64,000 nucleotides of DNA from Actinoplanes subtropicus (GCF_000721705.1 NZ_JOJL01000016.1:177178-241177); one strand, 5' to 3'; counted from the stretch's first letter, positions 27,745-36,317 are shown. The notes: generated by a model from the letters alone, not told the origin. Translations and numbers: made by a program.

Positions 27745-30700
27745 TCAGTCCTCCATGTCCGGTGTGGACGCCGGGATTGCTGTCGGGGGTGCCGATGGCG
27801 TGGTGTCCAGGTGTTCCAGCAGGCCCTCGACGTACGAAACGTCGACTCTGACCTTCTGGACTCGCCCGTCCACGTCGCGCATCACGAACTCTCGGAAGCC
27901 GAGCCTCTGCTGGGATGACGCGTCGACCTGGGACAGCGAGGCCAGCGTCGCCTCGTAGCCGTCGTGCACCGGGACCCTCAGCAGGCGTAGCGCCTCGGAC
28001 GCGATCTCCTGGTCTTCCGCGATGCGGCCCACGAAGACCGTCGACACCAGGTTTTGCACGTCCAGCCCGAGGATATCTCTGGGGTTCTGGGAGGCCACCA
28101 GTGCCGCCAGGTTCCACTTGCGGGAGTCTCGGGCTAGCCGCACCAGGAACGACCGGCCGGAGCGCCAGCCCTCCATGAAGTGCGCCTCGTCCAAGCCGAC
28201 CATCTTGCGGGACGACATCGAGCCGCCGTAGCAGCGCCGGACCGCCAGGCGGTGGGCCGTGTGCAGCATCGGCAGGGCCAGTGACTCCTCGGCCGACCAG
28301 TACTCGCGCTCGATCTTCAGGTCGGGGAGGCGCAGGCCGGCCATCGTGATGACCGTCAGGGCCGCGTCGGCGCCGAGCAGGTGTTGCGGGGGCGAGCCGA
28401 AGAACAGCAGCGCCAGCGGCATCTCGGCGGTGTCCAGGAGCAGGTTGGCCAGCTCCTTGCCCTCCTCGTCGTCGAGGCCCTGCAGGGTGCGGACCACGTC
28501 GTCGAGGGTGGACGCCTCCTCGGCCGGCACCTGCCGCACCGCGTGCCGCAGCAGCGTCGCCGTGGACGCCTCCTTGGCGACCTGCGGCGGCACCAGCATC
28601 GAGCAGATGTCCTGGACCAGCATGCGGCGCTCGGCCCGGGCGTTGGAGACGGCGATCTCGTACTCCCGGTCGCCCCCGGGCCCGGTCGGGAACTCCGAGC
28701 GGACCGGCGTCGGGATCAGCGCGTAGGGAGCCAGCGTTCCCTGCTCGGAGCCGGTCAAATTCAGGACGCGAGAGTACGGCCGCAGCTCCGGCATCTGGCA
28801 CAGTCGGGCGAGCGGCCCGGACGGGTCGAGCAGGGTCACCTGCACGCCGCGCCGGGCGTTCAGGTAGCCGAGCGCGCCCATCAGGGTCGACTTGCCGCCG
28901 CCCGGCTCGGCCACGAACACGCCGAGCCCGGAGCGCTCCCGCACCTCCATCGGGAAGTGCAGGTCGAGGAAGACCGGCCGCCGGCACGTCCCCGCCGTAC
29001 GCCCGATCAGGTCTCCACGACGGTCGCCGACGGTCGATGCTGCCTGGGGCACCGCCGCGGCCAGCAGTTTGACCGGCATCCGCCGGACGTAGCCGGTGTT
29101 CGCGATCGGCTCGCCCGGGATGAACTCGCGGGCCAGCTGGTCCTGGTTCTTCGGGTGCTGCAGGGAGATCCGCAACTCCCGGGAGTAGAGCTGGATCAGC
29201 CGGCGGGCCCGCTCGAGGCACTCCTCGCGGGTGGCGCCGCCGACCGCGATCCGGTGCCAGCCGTGCGCCCGGGCCGACTCGACCGGCAGGCCGGTGGTCA
29301 TCTCGTCGCCGATCACCAGCGCCCGCTTGGCGAGCCGTTCCAGCTCGGGCGGGGCGTCGATGCCGTGCTCGGCGTAGTCCAGCTGCTGCGAGCGGATCAT
29401 CCGGAGCCGGTGCTCGAGGTTCTTGAAGGAGCTGTTCGAGCCGAGGATGTCGAGGCGCGAGGACAGCTCCATCGGCCATGGCAGGCGCTCGTGGAAGTGC
29501 AGCCAGGGCTCGTGCTTCTCGGGGATCTCCAACGGCTCCATCCGGCCGACCGAGAGCACCGCGACGTGCCGTTCCTCGCCGGTCATCCGGTTGACCAGCT
29601 TGACCGTCGAGCCGTACGGGGTCCGGTACCGCTCCACCTGCTCGGTGAGCGCGAGCAGGTCGCCGGTCTCCCATTGGCCGTTGGTGATCGGCGAGAGCAG
29701 CGCGGGCGGCGCCATGCACAGCGCCACCGAGCGGTAGAGCAGCCACTCCAGCTCGTTCGGCGCGACCCGGCGGCCGCGCATGCCGAACGCGTTGAGCACC
29801 TCGTCGAACTGCTCGACCGTGCGGCCGAGCTTGCGCCGCTCGCCGTCCGAGGTGCCCTTGCCGAAGACGCGCAGGATCCGCTCGGCGAAGGTGTCGCCGA
29901 GCGAGCGCCGGGCGAAGGTCACGCCGAGATACGTCTGCCCCTCGGCGTGGTTGACCGAGAGGAGGTGGCGCTGGGCCGCGACGAGGTGGTCGGACCAGCT
30001 TGTCGCACCGCGTACGTCGGGAAGGGGTTTTGCGGTGAACGAGTCGACCGTGCGGGCCCATTCGTCGGCCGGGAAGGGCCGGTTGGTGCGCCGCAGGTGC
30101 AGGCGGAACCCGGCCAGGCCGGCATACTGCTCGGAAATGGCCGACAGCAGCGCCTCGCGCTCGGCGTCGGGCCGGAACGCCCAGCGCACCTCGGGCAGGT
30201 AATACCAGGCCGTGACCGTGCTCTGGGTGAAGGTCAGGTGCCCGGCGATCTCGCTGATCGCCAGCTCCATGACCGGGTCACGGTCGTTGAACTTCAGCTT
30301 GTGCGGGCGTAGCTGCGCCGCCTTGGCGTCCGTCTTCGAAGGACTGACCTCGGCCTTCTTCTTCCGGGCCGGGGATTTTTCCTTGCGCTTGGCGGGCGGC
30401 TTCGCCGGCGACGGTACGGGCAGGGCCGGCTCCGGTTCGGCCGGTGCCGGGGGAGCGTACGGCTGGACGGCCGACGCCGGCGCGGGTCGCGTGCCGACGG
30501 TCTGCCACAGCGGCGGCGCGGTCGGCTCGGCGGTCGCCGGCGAAGGCGTGCTGGGCGGCGGGGCGGTCGGCGGGGGCGCGACGGCCATCGACGGGTTGGC
30601 CGGCCAGTCGTCGAAGTCCGGCCACTGCTCGTCCCTGGACGCGGCGGCATCCGGATAGAAGTCGGCCCGCGGCCCGACCGGCGCCCGGCTGAACGGGGAG

Positions 30701-31278
30701 ACCGGCTCGGGCACACCCCAGGCGCCGGACGGCCCGTCGTCGACGACCGGCGGCGCGGCCGACGGTGGCGCGCTGACCTGCGGCCGGGCCACGGGCGGGG
30801 CGCTGACCCGCGACGGGGGCGGCGGTGGGGGACTCACCCGCGACGGGGCCGGCGGTGGAGCGCTCACCGGCGCCGACGTGGCCGGGGGCGAGACCGGCTG
30901 GGCGGGAAGCGTCTTGGGGGCCGGCGTCGCGCCCGGCGAGTCGAAGTCGAATCCGAAGTCGAAGTCGGCCTCGGGATCCGCCGACGAGCCCGCGGTGGCG
31001 ATGGGCGCCGCCGAGACCGGCGCCGGCGTCGAACCGAACAGGTCGAGGAACGGCGAGTCGATATCGAGGGTGGTGTCGACGCTCGTGCCGCGCGGCCGGA
31101 CCGGCTGCGGCGCCTGGAAGACACCGACCGCGCCATGGCCCGGCGCGGCGACGAACTCTTCGGCGTTGACATCCGCCGAATCTGGCGAAGGGTAGTGGTC
31201 TGATCGCATACCGTTACCGTGCCTGTCCGGCGTGGGGGAATCCGCCGGGGAACGCCCGTGCGGTGAAGGTCCGGTCAT
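27745..31278 (-). CDS. VirB4-like secretion/conjugation ATPase with Pro-rich N-terminal extension
   Basis: 1177-residue cytoplasmic ATPase of the VirB4/TraE/TcpF type that would power a type IV-like channel. The C-terminal half holds Walker A AEPGGGKST (Lys about 796), Walker B MVGLDEAHF (about 1030) and the following VASQNPRD, typical of VirB4. The first roughly 320 residues are low-complexity Pro/Ala/Ser sequence, ending in a Lys/Arg cluster (AKRKEKSPARKKKAE). I chose the ATG at 31278, with GGAG seven bases upstream and 34 bp after the previous gene; an in-frame ATG at 31353 would overlap that gene. The VirB6-like gene follows after 3 bp. No relaxase or VirD4/TcpA coupling protein gene is nearby. 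Confidence 0.85.
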   Translation of the reverse strand: MTGPSPHGRSPADSPTPDRHGNGMRSDHYPSPDSADVNAEEFVAAPGHGAVGVFQAPQPVRPRGTSVDTTLDIDSPFLDLFGSTPAPVSAAPIATAGSSADPEADFDFGFDFDSPGATPAPKTLPAQPVSPPATSAPVSAPPPAPSRVSPPPPPPSRVSAPPVARPQVSAPPSAAPPVVDDGPSGAWGVPEPVSPFSRAPVGPRADFYPDAAASRDEQWPDFDDWPANPSMAVAPPPTAPPPSTPSPATAEPTAPPLWQTVGTRPAPASAVQPYAPPAPAEPEPALPVPSPAKPPAKRKEKSPARKKKAEVSPSKTDAKAAQLRPHKLKFNDRDPVMELAISEIAGHLTFTQSTVTAWYYLPEVRWAFRPDAEREALLSAISEQYAGLAGFRLHLRRTNRPFPADEWARTVDSFTAKPLPDVRGATSWSDHLVAAQRHLLSVNHAEGQTYLGVTFARRSLGDTFAERILRVFGKGTSDGERRKLGRTVEQFDEVLNAFGMRGRRVAPNELEWLLYRSVALCMAPPALLSPITNGQWETGDLLALTEQVERYRTPYGSTVKLVNRMTGEERHVAVLSVGRMEPLEIPEKHEPWLHFHERLPWPMELSSRLDILGSNSSFKNLEHRLRMIRSQQLDYAEHGIDAPPELERLAKRALVIGDEMTTGLPVESARAHGWHRIAVGGATREECLERARRLIQLYSRELRISLQHPKNQDQLAREFIPGEPIANTGYVRRMPVKLLAAAVPQAASTVGDRRGDLIGRTAGTCRRPVFLDLHFPMEVRERSGLGVFVAEPGGGKSTLMGALGYLNARRGVQVTLLDPSGPLARLCQMPELRPYSRVLNLTGSEQGTLAPYALIPTPVRSEFPTGPGGDREYEIAVSNARAERRMLVQDICSMLVPPQVAKEASTATLLRHAVRQVPAEEASTLDDVVRTLQGLDDEEGKELANLLLDTAEMPLALLFFGSPPQHLLGADAALTVITMAGLRLPDLKIEREYWSAEESLALPMLHTAHRLAVRRCYGGSMSSRKMVGLDEAHFMEGWRSGRSFLVRLARDSRKWNLAALVASQNPRDILGLDVQNLVSTVFVGRIAEDQEIASEALRLLRVPVHDGYEATLASLSQVDASSQQRLGFREFVMRDVDGRVQKVRVDVSYVEGLLEHLDTTPSAPPTAIPASTPDMED

Positions 31279-31312
31279 GCGCCGACTCCGAGGGAGCGTA
31301 CGGCAAAACTGG

Positions 31313-31675
31313 TCATACCAACTCCTCCCGAACCCGGATACGAGTGGCGACAAGTCTCGGATCGCGCTGTTCCACGGCCGGCTCTCGCGTGCGCCGCCAG
31401 TCGGTCAGCGCCGTGCGGATGACGACCCGGGCGGGCCGGTCGGGGTCGACGTGCCGGAACACGTAGGACGTGGTGACCATGGCGAGGGCGATCTCCCACG
31501 CCGGGAAGGGGTCGAAGTCGAACGTGATCAGGTAGTGCCCGAGCCAGAACAGGGGTACCAGCGCGACGAACATGCCGTACTGCGCGTACGGCAGGTGGAC
31601 GGGCAGGGTGTAGCCGGGCGGACCCAGATAGACCAAGCGCGCCCGGTAGATGTCGTCGTCGGTTCGGAGCCGCAT
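31313..31675 (-). CDS. Small membrane protein, TcpE/VirB3-like
   Basis: 120 residues with two closely spaced membrane helices near 35-70 (VALVPLFWLGHYLITF, then IALAMVTTSYVF) and a basic C-terminus. It lies one base after the 99-residue gene and directly before the VirB4-like ATPase gene, exactly where VirB3 or TcpE/PrgI-type proteins are found. Sequence motifs are too weak for a firm family name, so the assignment rests on size, topology and order. Confidence 0.6.
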   Translation of the reverse strand: MRLRTDDDIYRARLVYLGPPGYTLPVHLPYAQYGMFVALVPLFWLGHYLITFDFDPFPAWEIALAMVTTSYVFRHVDPDRPARVVIRTALTDWRRTREPAVEQRDPRLVATRIRVREELV

Positions 31676-31676
31676 C

Positions 31677-31976
31677 TCAGTTTTTGAACATCAGAGAGAT
31701 GAGGAAGTCGCCGAGGAAGAACAGGGTCGCCGCGCCCGCGATGAACGCGAGGCCGACGATCGCGATCGCCGAGCTGGTGAGGACTTTGGAGATCTCACCG
31801 CGGCTGGCTCGCCCGATGAAGATCACGCCCAGCACGGCCAGGAGGATCGGCGCGATGTTGCTGGCGAAGAAAGTGACGATGCCCTGAGTGTTGATGCCCT
31901 TTGGCTGTTGGGGTGCGGCCAGGATGCCCTGCTGCAACACTGTCACGACGTGCGTGGCGAGTTCAGTGGCGATCAT
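31677..31976 (-). CDS. Small two-helix membrane protein, VirB2/TrbC-like pilin candidate
   Basis: 99 residues: a short polar N-terminus, a helix at about 33-55 (APILLAVLGVIFIG), a basic loop (GRASRGEISK) and a second hydrophobic segment at 67-97. Two helices with a short positive loop is the architecture of VirB2/TrbC pilins and of TcpD-type small proteins. It is the first gene of the T4SS-like operon: GGGGAGG lies seven bases before the ATG, and a 290-bp divergent spacer to folP holds the promoter. Confidence 0.6.
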   Translation of the reverse strand: MIATELATHVVTVLQQGILAAPQQPKGINTQGIVTFFASNIAPILLAVLGVIFIGRASRGEISKVLTSSAIAIVGLAFIAGAATLFFLGDFLISLMFKN

Positions 31977-32266
31977 TGGTAAACCTCCCCGCGTCCGGTT
32001 AGGGGGGTCCGGACACGTCGCAGTTGTGAAGCCGCACGGCGACGCCCATATCGTGCTACTTCCAGCTCACCACGTCGAGTGAGCCGTTCGGGCACTGCCA
32101 TGCTCGTCTGCTCTCTTCGGTTCGATGATGCCCAGATCCGAAGAGTACGGCGGGTACTTCTTGGCTACAAGCGGCTCATTCGTTACGCAAGGTAAACGCG
32201 TGCGTGAAAATGAGTCACCGGACATCGTACATACGTGCCACAACCCGCCCGTCCTACCCTCGTTGC
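31977..32266. promoter_or_regulatory. Divergent spacer between T4SS-like operon and folP
   Basis: This 290-bp region has no convincing gene. It contains the leftward promoter and GGGGAGG ribosome site of the T4SS-like operon and the folP promoter. TACCCT at 32254-32259 lies only 7 bp before the folP GTG, so folP may be leaderless. The central part is less G+C-rich than the neighbours. Confidence 0.4.
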
Positions 32267-33145
32267 GTGACGACTCAGCCAAGGGATGCGCAGCTCACGG
32301 GCGGGGAAACAAGCCGCCGAGATCACCCGGTCGTGATGGGAATCCTCAACGTCACTCCCGATTCCTTCTCGGACGGCGGGCGGTACACCGACGTGGACAC
32401 CGCGGTCGAGCACGGCGTCGAGTTGTACCGGGCCGGCGCCGGCATCGTGGACATCGGGGGCGAGTCCACCAGACCGGGAGCGGAGCGGGTGGACGCGGAG
32501 ACCGAGATCGCCCGGGTCGTCCCAGTGATCACCGGGCTGGCCGCGGCGGGCGTGCCGATGAGCATCGACACCACCCGGGCCGCGGTCGCCGAGGCGGCGC
32601 TGGCGGCCGGCGCCACCGCGATCAACGATGTCTCCGGCGGTCTCGCCGACCGGGCGATGGCCGCCGTGGCCCGCGACGCCGGCTGCCCGTGGATCCTGAT
32701 GCACTGGCGGGGCCATTCCCGGGACATGAACAAATTGGCCGTGTACCACGATGTGGTCGCCGAGGTGCGCGACGAACTGCTCGAGCGGGTCGGCGAGGCG
32801 GTCGCCGCGGGTGTCGACCCGGGCCGGATCATCATCGATCCGGGCCTGGGCTTCGCCAAGAACGCCGAGCACAACTGGCAGCTCACCCGCCACCTCGACG
32901 TACTCGTCGACCTGGGTTTTCCGGTCTTGTTCGCGGCCAGCCGGAAGACCTATCTCGGCCGGTTGCTGGCCGGCCCGGACGGCAACCCGCGCCCGGTCGA
33001 CGAGCGCGAGGCTGCCACCCTGGCCACCTCGGTGCTCGCCGTGGCGGCCGGCGCCTGGGGCGTACGCGTGCACGACGTCCGCGGAACCGCCGACGCCCTC
33101 GCCGTCTGGCGCGCCTCCGGCGCCCCCCGATTGAGTAAGAGGTGA
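32267..33145 (+). CDS. folP: Dihydropteroate synthase
   Basis: Condenses p-aminobenzoate with dihydropterin pyrophosphate in folate synthesis; the sulfonamide target. Motifs: ILNVTPDSFSDGG at the pterin site and DIGGESTRPGA. From the GTG at 32267 the protein is 292 residues, normal; an ATG at 32204 in frame adds an atypical N-terminus. It is first of a tight folP-folB-folK-DUF3180 operon, with the folB GTG overlapping its stop (GTGA). In many actinobacteria folE sits directly upstream, whereas here 14.5 kb intervenes. Confidence 0.95.
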   Translation: MTTQPRDAQLTGGETSRRDHPVVMGILNVTPDSFSDGGRYTDVDTAVEHGVELYRAGAGIVDIGGESTRPGAERVDAETEIARVVPVITGLAAAGVPMSIDTTRAAVAEAALAAGATAINDVSGGLADRAMAAVARDAGCPWILMHWRGHSRDMNKLAVYHDVVAEVRDELLERVGEAVAAGVDPGRIIIDPGLGFAKNAEHNWQLTRHLDVLVDLGFPVLFAASRKTYLGRLLAGPDGNPRPVDEREAATLATSVLAVAAGAWGVRVHDVRGTADALAVWRASGAPRLSKR

Positions 33146-33513
33146 CGTTCGTGAACGGTCGGATCGCGCTGCGCGGGCTCAAGGCGCGCGGTTTCCACGG
33201 GGTCTTCGACTTCGAGCGGGAGCAGGGTCAGGATTTCGTGGTGGACGTGCTGCTCGAGCTCGACCTGGCCAAGGCGGCCGCCACCGACGACGTGGCGGAC
33301 ACCGTCCACTACGGGGAACTGGCCGAGCGGCTGGTCGCGGTGATCACCGGCGAACCGGTCAACCTGATCGAGACGCTGGCCGACCGGCTGCTGGCGGTCT
33401 GCCTGGCCGACGAGCGGGTCGCGGCGGCCGAGGTCACCGTCCACAAGCCGCAGGCGCCGATCCCGCACGACTTCGCCGACGTGGCCGTCACGCTGCGGGG
33501 AGGCCGGTCGTGA
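33142..33513 (+). CDS. folB: Dihydroneopterin aldolase
   Basis: Cleaves dihydroneopterin to 6-hydroxymethyl-dihydropterin and glycolaldehyde. The 123-residue protein has the family N-terminus GLKARGFHGVFDFE, with the conserved Glu after the FHG turn, the VHYGELAE segment and the catalytic Lys in VHKPQAPIPH. The GTG overlaps the folP stop; a second GTG at 33151 is possible. Its stop overlaps a GTG that opens only a 13-codon reading frame before folK. Confidence 0.94.
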   Translation: MTFVNGRIALRGLKARGFHGVFDFEREQGQDFVVDVLLELDLAKAAATDDVADTVHYGELAERLVAVITGEPVNLIETLADRLLAVCLADERVAAAEVTVHKPQAPIPHDFADVAVTLRGGRS

Positions 33514-33557
33514 GCCGGGTGTCCGGCACGTTGCGGCGGGTCCGGTCGTGAGCCGGG
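33504..33557 (+). repeat. 16-bp direct repeat creating a 13-codon mini-ORF between folB and folK
   Basis: CCGGTCGTGAGCCGGG occurs at 33504-33519 and again at 33542-33557. Each copy has the form TCGTGAGCC, a GTGA overlap. The first overlaps the folB stop and opens GTG-AGC-CGG for 13 codons to TGA at 33549-33551; that TGA overlaps the true folK GTG at 33548. Confidence 0.8.
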
Positions 33558-34075
33558 CGGTGCTGTCGATCGGCAGCAACCTCGGCGACCGGTACCAGCA
33601 CCTGCAGCTGGCCGTCCGGCTGCTCGGCGAGAGCGTGGTGCTGGTCTCCGGCATCTACGAGACGCCGCCGTGGGGCGACACCGACCAGCCCGCCTATCTG
33701 AACGCCGCGGTGCTGGCGGTGGACCCGGCCGCCGCCCCGCGGGACTGGCTCGACCGGGCGCGCGCGTGCGAGACCGCGGCCGGCCGGGTCCGCGACCCGG
33801 AGCGCCGGTTCGGCCCCCGCACCCTGGACGTCGACGTGATCGCGGTCTGGGACGCCGACGACCAGCCGGTGCTCGTCGACGACGCGGAGCTGACCCTGCC
33901 GCACCCCCGGGCGCACCAGCGGGCGTTCGTGCTCCGCCCGTGGATCGACATCCAGCCGTACGGGCGGCTGCCCGGCCACGGCTGGCTGACCGACCTGCTC
34001 AACGATCCCGCCCTCGCCGCCGACCTCGCGGGGATGACCCCCCGCCCGGATCTGCCGTTAGAGTTCAAGGCGTGA
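33548..34075 (+). CDS. folK: HPPK, hydroxymethyl-dihydropterin pyrophosphokinase
   Basis: Transfers pyrophosphate from ATP to 6-hydroxymethyl-dihydropterin, giving the FolP substrate. The 175-residue protein shows the start VLSIGSNLGDR, the YETPPWGDTDQPAYLNA loop and the signature RFGPRTLDVDVI with the two catalytic Asp residues. The GTG start is coupled to the mini-ORF described in the folB-folK repeat. Its stop overlaps the DUF3180 gene (GTGA). Confidence 0.95.
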   Translation: MSRAVLSIGSNLGDRYQHLQLAVRLLGESVVLVSGIYETPPWGDTDQPAYLNAAVLAVDPAAAPRDWLDRARACETAAGRVRDPERRFGPRTLDVDVIAVWDADDQPVLVDDAELTLPHPRAHQRAFVLRPWIDIQPYGRLPGHGWLTDLLNDPALAADLAGMTPRPDLPLEFKA

Positions 34076-34587
34076 GCAATCCGCAGGCGCCCAAGTCGGA
34101 CCCGTCGCTGCGGCCGACCAGCATCTCGGTGCTGGTCGTCGCCGGGCTGGCCGCCGCGGCGCTGGGCTGGCTGCTGATCAGCTTCTCCTACGGCTCGCTG
34201 CCCGACCTGCCGTGGTCGCCGGTGATCGTGCTGGTCGTGCTGGCCATCGCCGAGGCCCTGCTCGCGCAGAACACCAGCGCCCGCATCCAGCGCAAACCCG
34301 GCACGATGCGGGTCGATCCGCTCGCCGTGGCCCGGTACGTCGCGCTGGCCAAGGCCTCCTCGCTGGTCGGGGCGATCTCCACGGGCTTCTCGGCCGGGCT
34401 GGTGATCTACCTGGCGATGGAGTCGACCCAGGCGGCGCACGACGACCTGCCCAAGGCCGTGGGCAGCCTGGTCGCCGCGCTCGCCCTGGTCGGGGCCGCG
34501 CTCTGGCTCGAGCGGGCCTGCCGGGTGCCGGAAAAACCCGACGCCAAGGACGAGGACGACTCGGACCGCCCGAGCGGCCGCCGGTAG
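34072..34587 (+). CDS. DUF3180 membrane protein
   Basis: 171-residue membrane protein typically found after folK in actinobacteria; no function is established. Four hydrophobic helices are visible at about 18-38, 47-65, 98-118 and 128-147. The C-terminus is acidic and ends in Arg-rich sequence. The GTG overlaps the folK stop (GTGA), making it the fourth gene of the folate operon. The conserved link with folate genes suggests a shared role, but this is only context. Confidence 0.8.
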   Translation: MSNPQAPKSDPSLRPTSISVLVVAGLAAAALGWLLISFSYGSLPDLPWSPVIVLVVLAIAEALLAQNTSARIQRKPGTMRVDPLAVARYVALAKASSLVGAISTGFSAGLVIYLAMESTQAAHDDLPKAVGSLVAALALVGAALWLERACRVPEKPDAKDEDDSDRPSGRR

Positions 34588-34696
34588 ATTGTCGTCAATG
34601 GCAAGCGTCGATGCGCCGGGGGCTACCGCCCGTCGTTGATCCGGCACGATTTCGGCCTTGAACTGTGACCGAGCACTATCCGTATGCTTCGGAGCA

Positions 34697-34747
34697 CGAG
34701 CATGCGTGCTCGCGCTTGGCGTGCGTCTCGGCCGCACGGAGACGCAC
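34697..34747 (+). promoter_or_regulatory. Two leader hairpins before the ABC permease gene
   Basis: CGAGCA-tgcg-TGCTCG (34697-34712) and GTGCGTCTC (34721-34729) pairing with GAGACGCAC (34739-34747). The second ends a few bases before the GAGGAGG ribosome site of the permease gene, so it could affect translation. The rest of the 177-bp spacer shows nothing else. Confidence 0.4.
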
Positions 34748-34764
34748 ATGAGGAGGCACGGACG

Positions 34765-35985
34765 ATGGCGTACGACGAGACGACCTTCCGTCGGACCGGC
34801 GAGCAGCCGGCCGATCCGGCCGCCTACCGAGCGAACACGCTGGCCACGGCCGAGCAGCGCCGTCAGGAGTTCGCCGACTCGGGCGAGATCTCCTCGACCG
34901 ACCTGCGCCGCGACGACGACGGCCGCGACCGGCTGGGCATCCACCTCGGCTGGGAGGTCGTGCTCCTGCTGGCCGCCGCCGCGTTCGGCTTCCTGCTCTG
35001 GCGGCTCGACCCGAACGCGCTCAAGCGGCCCGGCCTGGACAATTTGCTGGTCAACGGCGCCGCGATCGGCCTGCTCACGCTCGGTGCCGGGCTCAGCCTG
35101 CGGGCCGGCGTGCCCAATGTCGCGCTGGGCCCGATCGCCCTGGCGGCCGCCCTCCAGTACGCGACGCAGGGCGACGAGGGCCTGGTCAAGGCCGCGGTCC
35201 CGGCGCTGATCATCGCGGCGGCCGGCGCGATCGTGGTCGGCCTGGTCGTGGTGGTGCTGCACGTGCCGGGCTGGGCGGCGACCCTCGGGGCCGCGTTCGG
35301 CGTCATCGTCTTCGATCAGCTCAGCAGTCACCCGATCGTGGTGCAGGGCCGGTACGACCCGACCCACCAGGCGTTCTTCCTGTTCGGCGGGTTCGCGTTG
35401 CTGGCCGTGCTGGGCGGCGCCCTGGGCACGGTCACCCCGGTCCGTCGCTGGCTGGGCAGCATGCGGCCGTACGGCGATCCGGCCCGCCGACGCGGTGGCG
35501 TGGTGATCGCGCCGGTGATGATCGCGCTGGTCGTCTCCTCGGTCTTCGCGGTCGGCGCCGGCATCCTGATGTCCGCCCAGTCGGCCAAGCCGATCGTGCC
35601 GGGCACCGGCCTGGAGTGGAGCGGCATCGCGCTCGGCCTCGCCATGCTCGCCGGCACCAGCGCGTACGGCCGGCGCGGCGGAATCTTCGGCACGCTGTTC
35701 GCGGTCGCGGCGATGACGCTCTACCTGGACTGGTCCGGCCGCAAGGGGCTGGACATCGCGCTGTTCGCCACCGCGGCCTGCGTCTTCGGTGGCGGCCTGA
35801 TCGTCACCCGGCTGGTCGAGACCTACGGGCGGCCGCTGCTGCCGAGTGTCGGCGAAGACTGGAACGCCGCGCCGACGACCGCCGCCGCGAACTGGACGCC
35901 CGACCTGGAGAGCTGGACCCCGGCCAGCACCGCGGCGGCCCGCACCGACCGCTGGGACGAGGGACCCTGGGGATCCACCCGATAG
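34765..35985 (+). CDS. ABC transporter permease, BPD_transp_2 (RbsC/LivM-like)
   Basis: 406-residue permease. A roughly 60-residue hydrophilic N-terminus is followed by about nine to ten membrane helices, with the family pattern NLLVNGAAIGLLTLGAGLSLRAGVPN in the first half. The ATG at 34765 is chosen for GAGGAGG eight bases upstream; upstream in-frame ATGs have no such site. The C-terminal tail is cytoplasmic, Trp/Thr/Ala-rich and ends in WGSTR. No ATPase or binding-protein gene is adjacent, so its partners are unlinked or it has a different role. The substrate is unknown. Confidence 0.8.
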   Translation: MAYDETTFRRTGEQPADPAAYRANTLATAEQRRQEFADSGEISSTDLRRDDDGRDRLGIHLGWEVVLLLAAAAFGFLLWRLDPNALKRPGLDNLLVNGAAIGLLTLGAGLSLRAGVPNVALGPIALAAALQYATQGDEGLVKAAVPALIIAAAGAIVVGLVVVVLHVPGWAATLGAAFGVIVFDQLSSHPIVVQGRYDPTHQAFFLFGGFALLAVLGGALGTVTPVRRWLGSMRPYGDPARRRGGVVIAPVMIALVVSSVFAVGAGILMSAQSAKPIVPGTGLEWSGIALGLAMLAGTSAYGRRGGIFGTLFAVAAMTLYLDWSGRKGLDIALFATAACVFGGGLIVTRLVETYGRPLLPSVGEDWNAAPTTAAANWTPDLESWTPASTAAARTDRWDEGPWGSTR

Positions 35986-36014
35986 CCGATCCGGGCGGTC
36001 CTATGCTTGCCGTC

Positions 36015-36317
36015 ATGACCACCCCGAGCTTCGCCGAACTGGACGCCCTGCCCACCGAGGAGCTGCGCGAGCGAGCGTTCGCCGTGGCGCGCAAGCACCA
36101 CGACATCAAGTTCTTCTGGACCGTGTCCAAGCACCTGCCCGACTCGGACGACGTCGGCGAGCTCGACGGCGCGCCCAACTCGATCGGCCCGATCATCGAC
36201 GAGTACGTGGCGCTCTGGCGGGAGTTCCGCGGCAAGGGTGGCTACGCGGAGCACGGGTACGGCGAGTCGGAGCCGCTCCTGCGCGCCGCGTTCATCGACT
36301 ACCTCCAAACGCACTGA
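36015..36317 (+). CDS. Small conserved-looking hypothetical protein
   Basis: 100-residue soluble protein, starting MTTPSFAELDALPTEELRERAF, with a balanced charged composition and coding-like codon use. It has no signal peptide, membrane helix or known motif. The ATG at 36015 is preferred; another ATG 12 bases upstream is in frame. It follows the ABC permease gene by 29 bp. I do not recognise the family. Confidence 0.6.
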   Translation: MTTPSFAELDALPTEELRERAFAVARKHHDIKFFWTVSKHLPDSDDVGELDGAPNSIGPIIDEYVALWREFRGKGGYAEHGYGESEPLLRAAFIDYLQTH

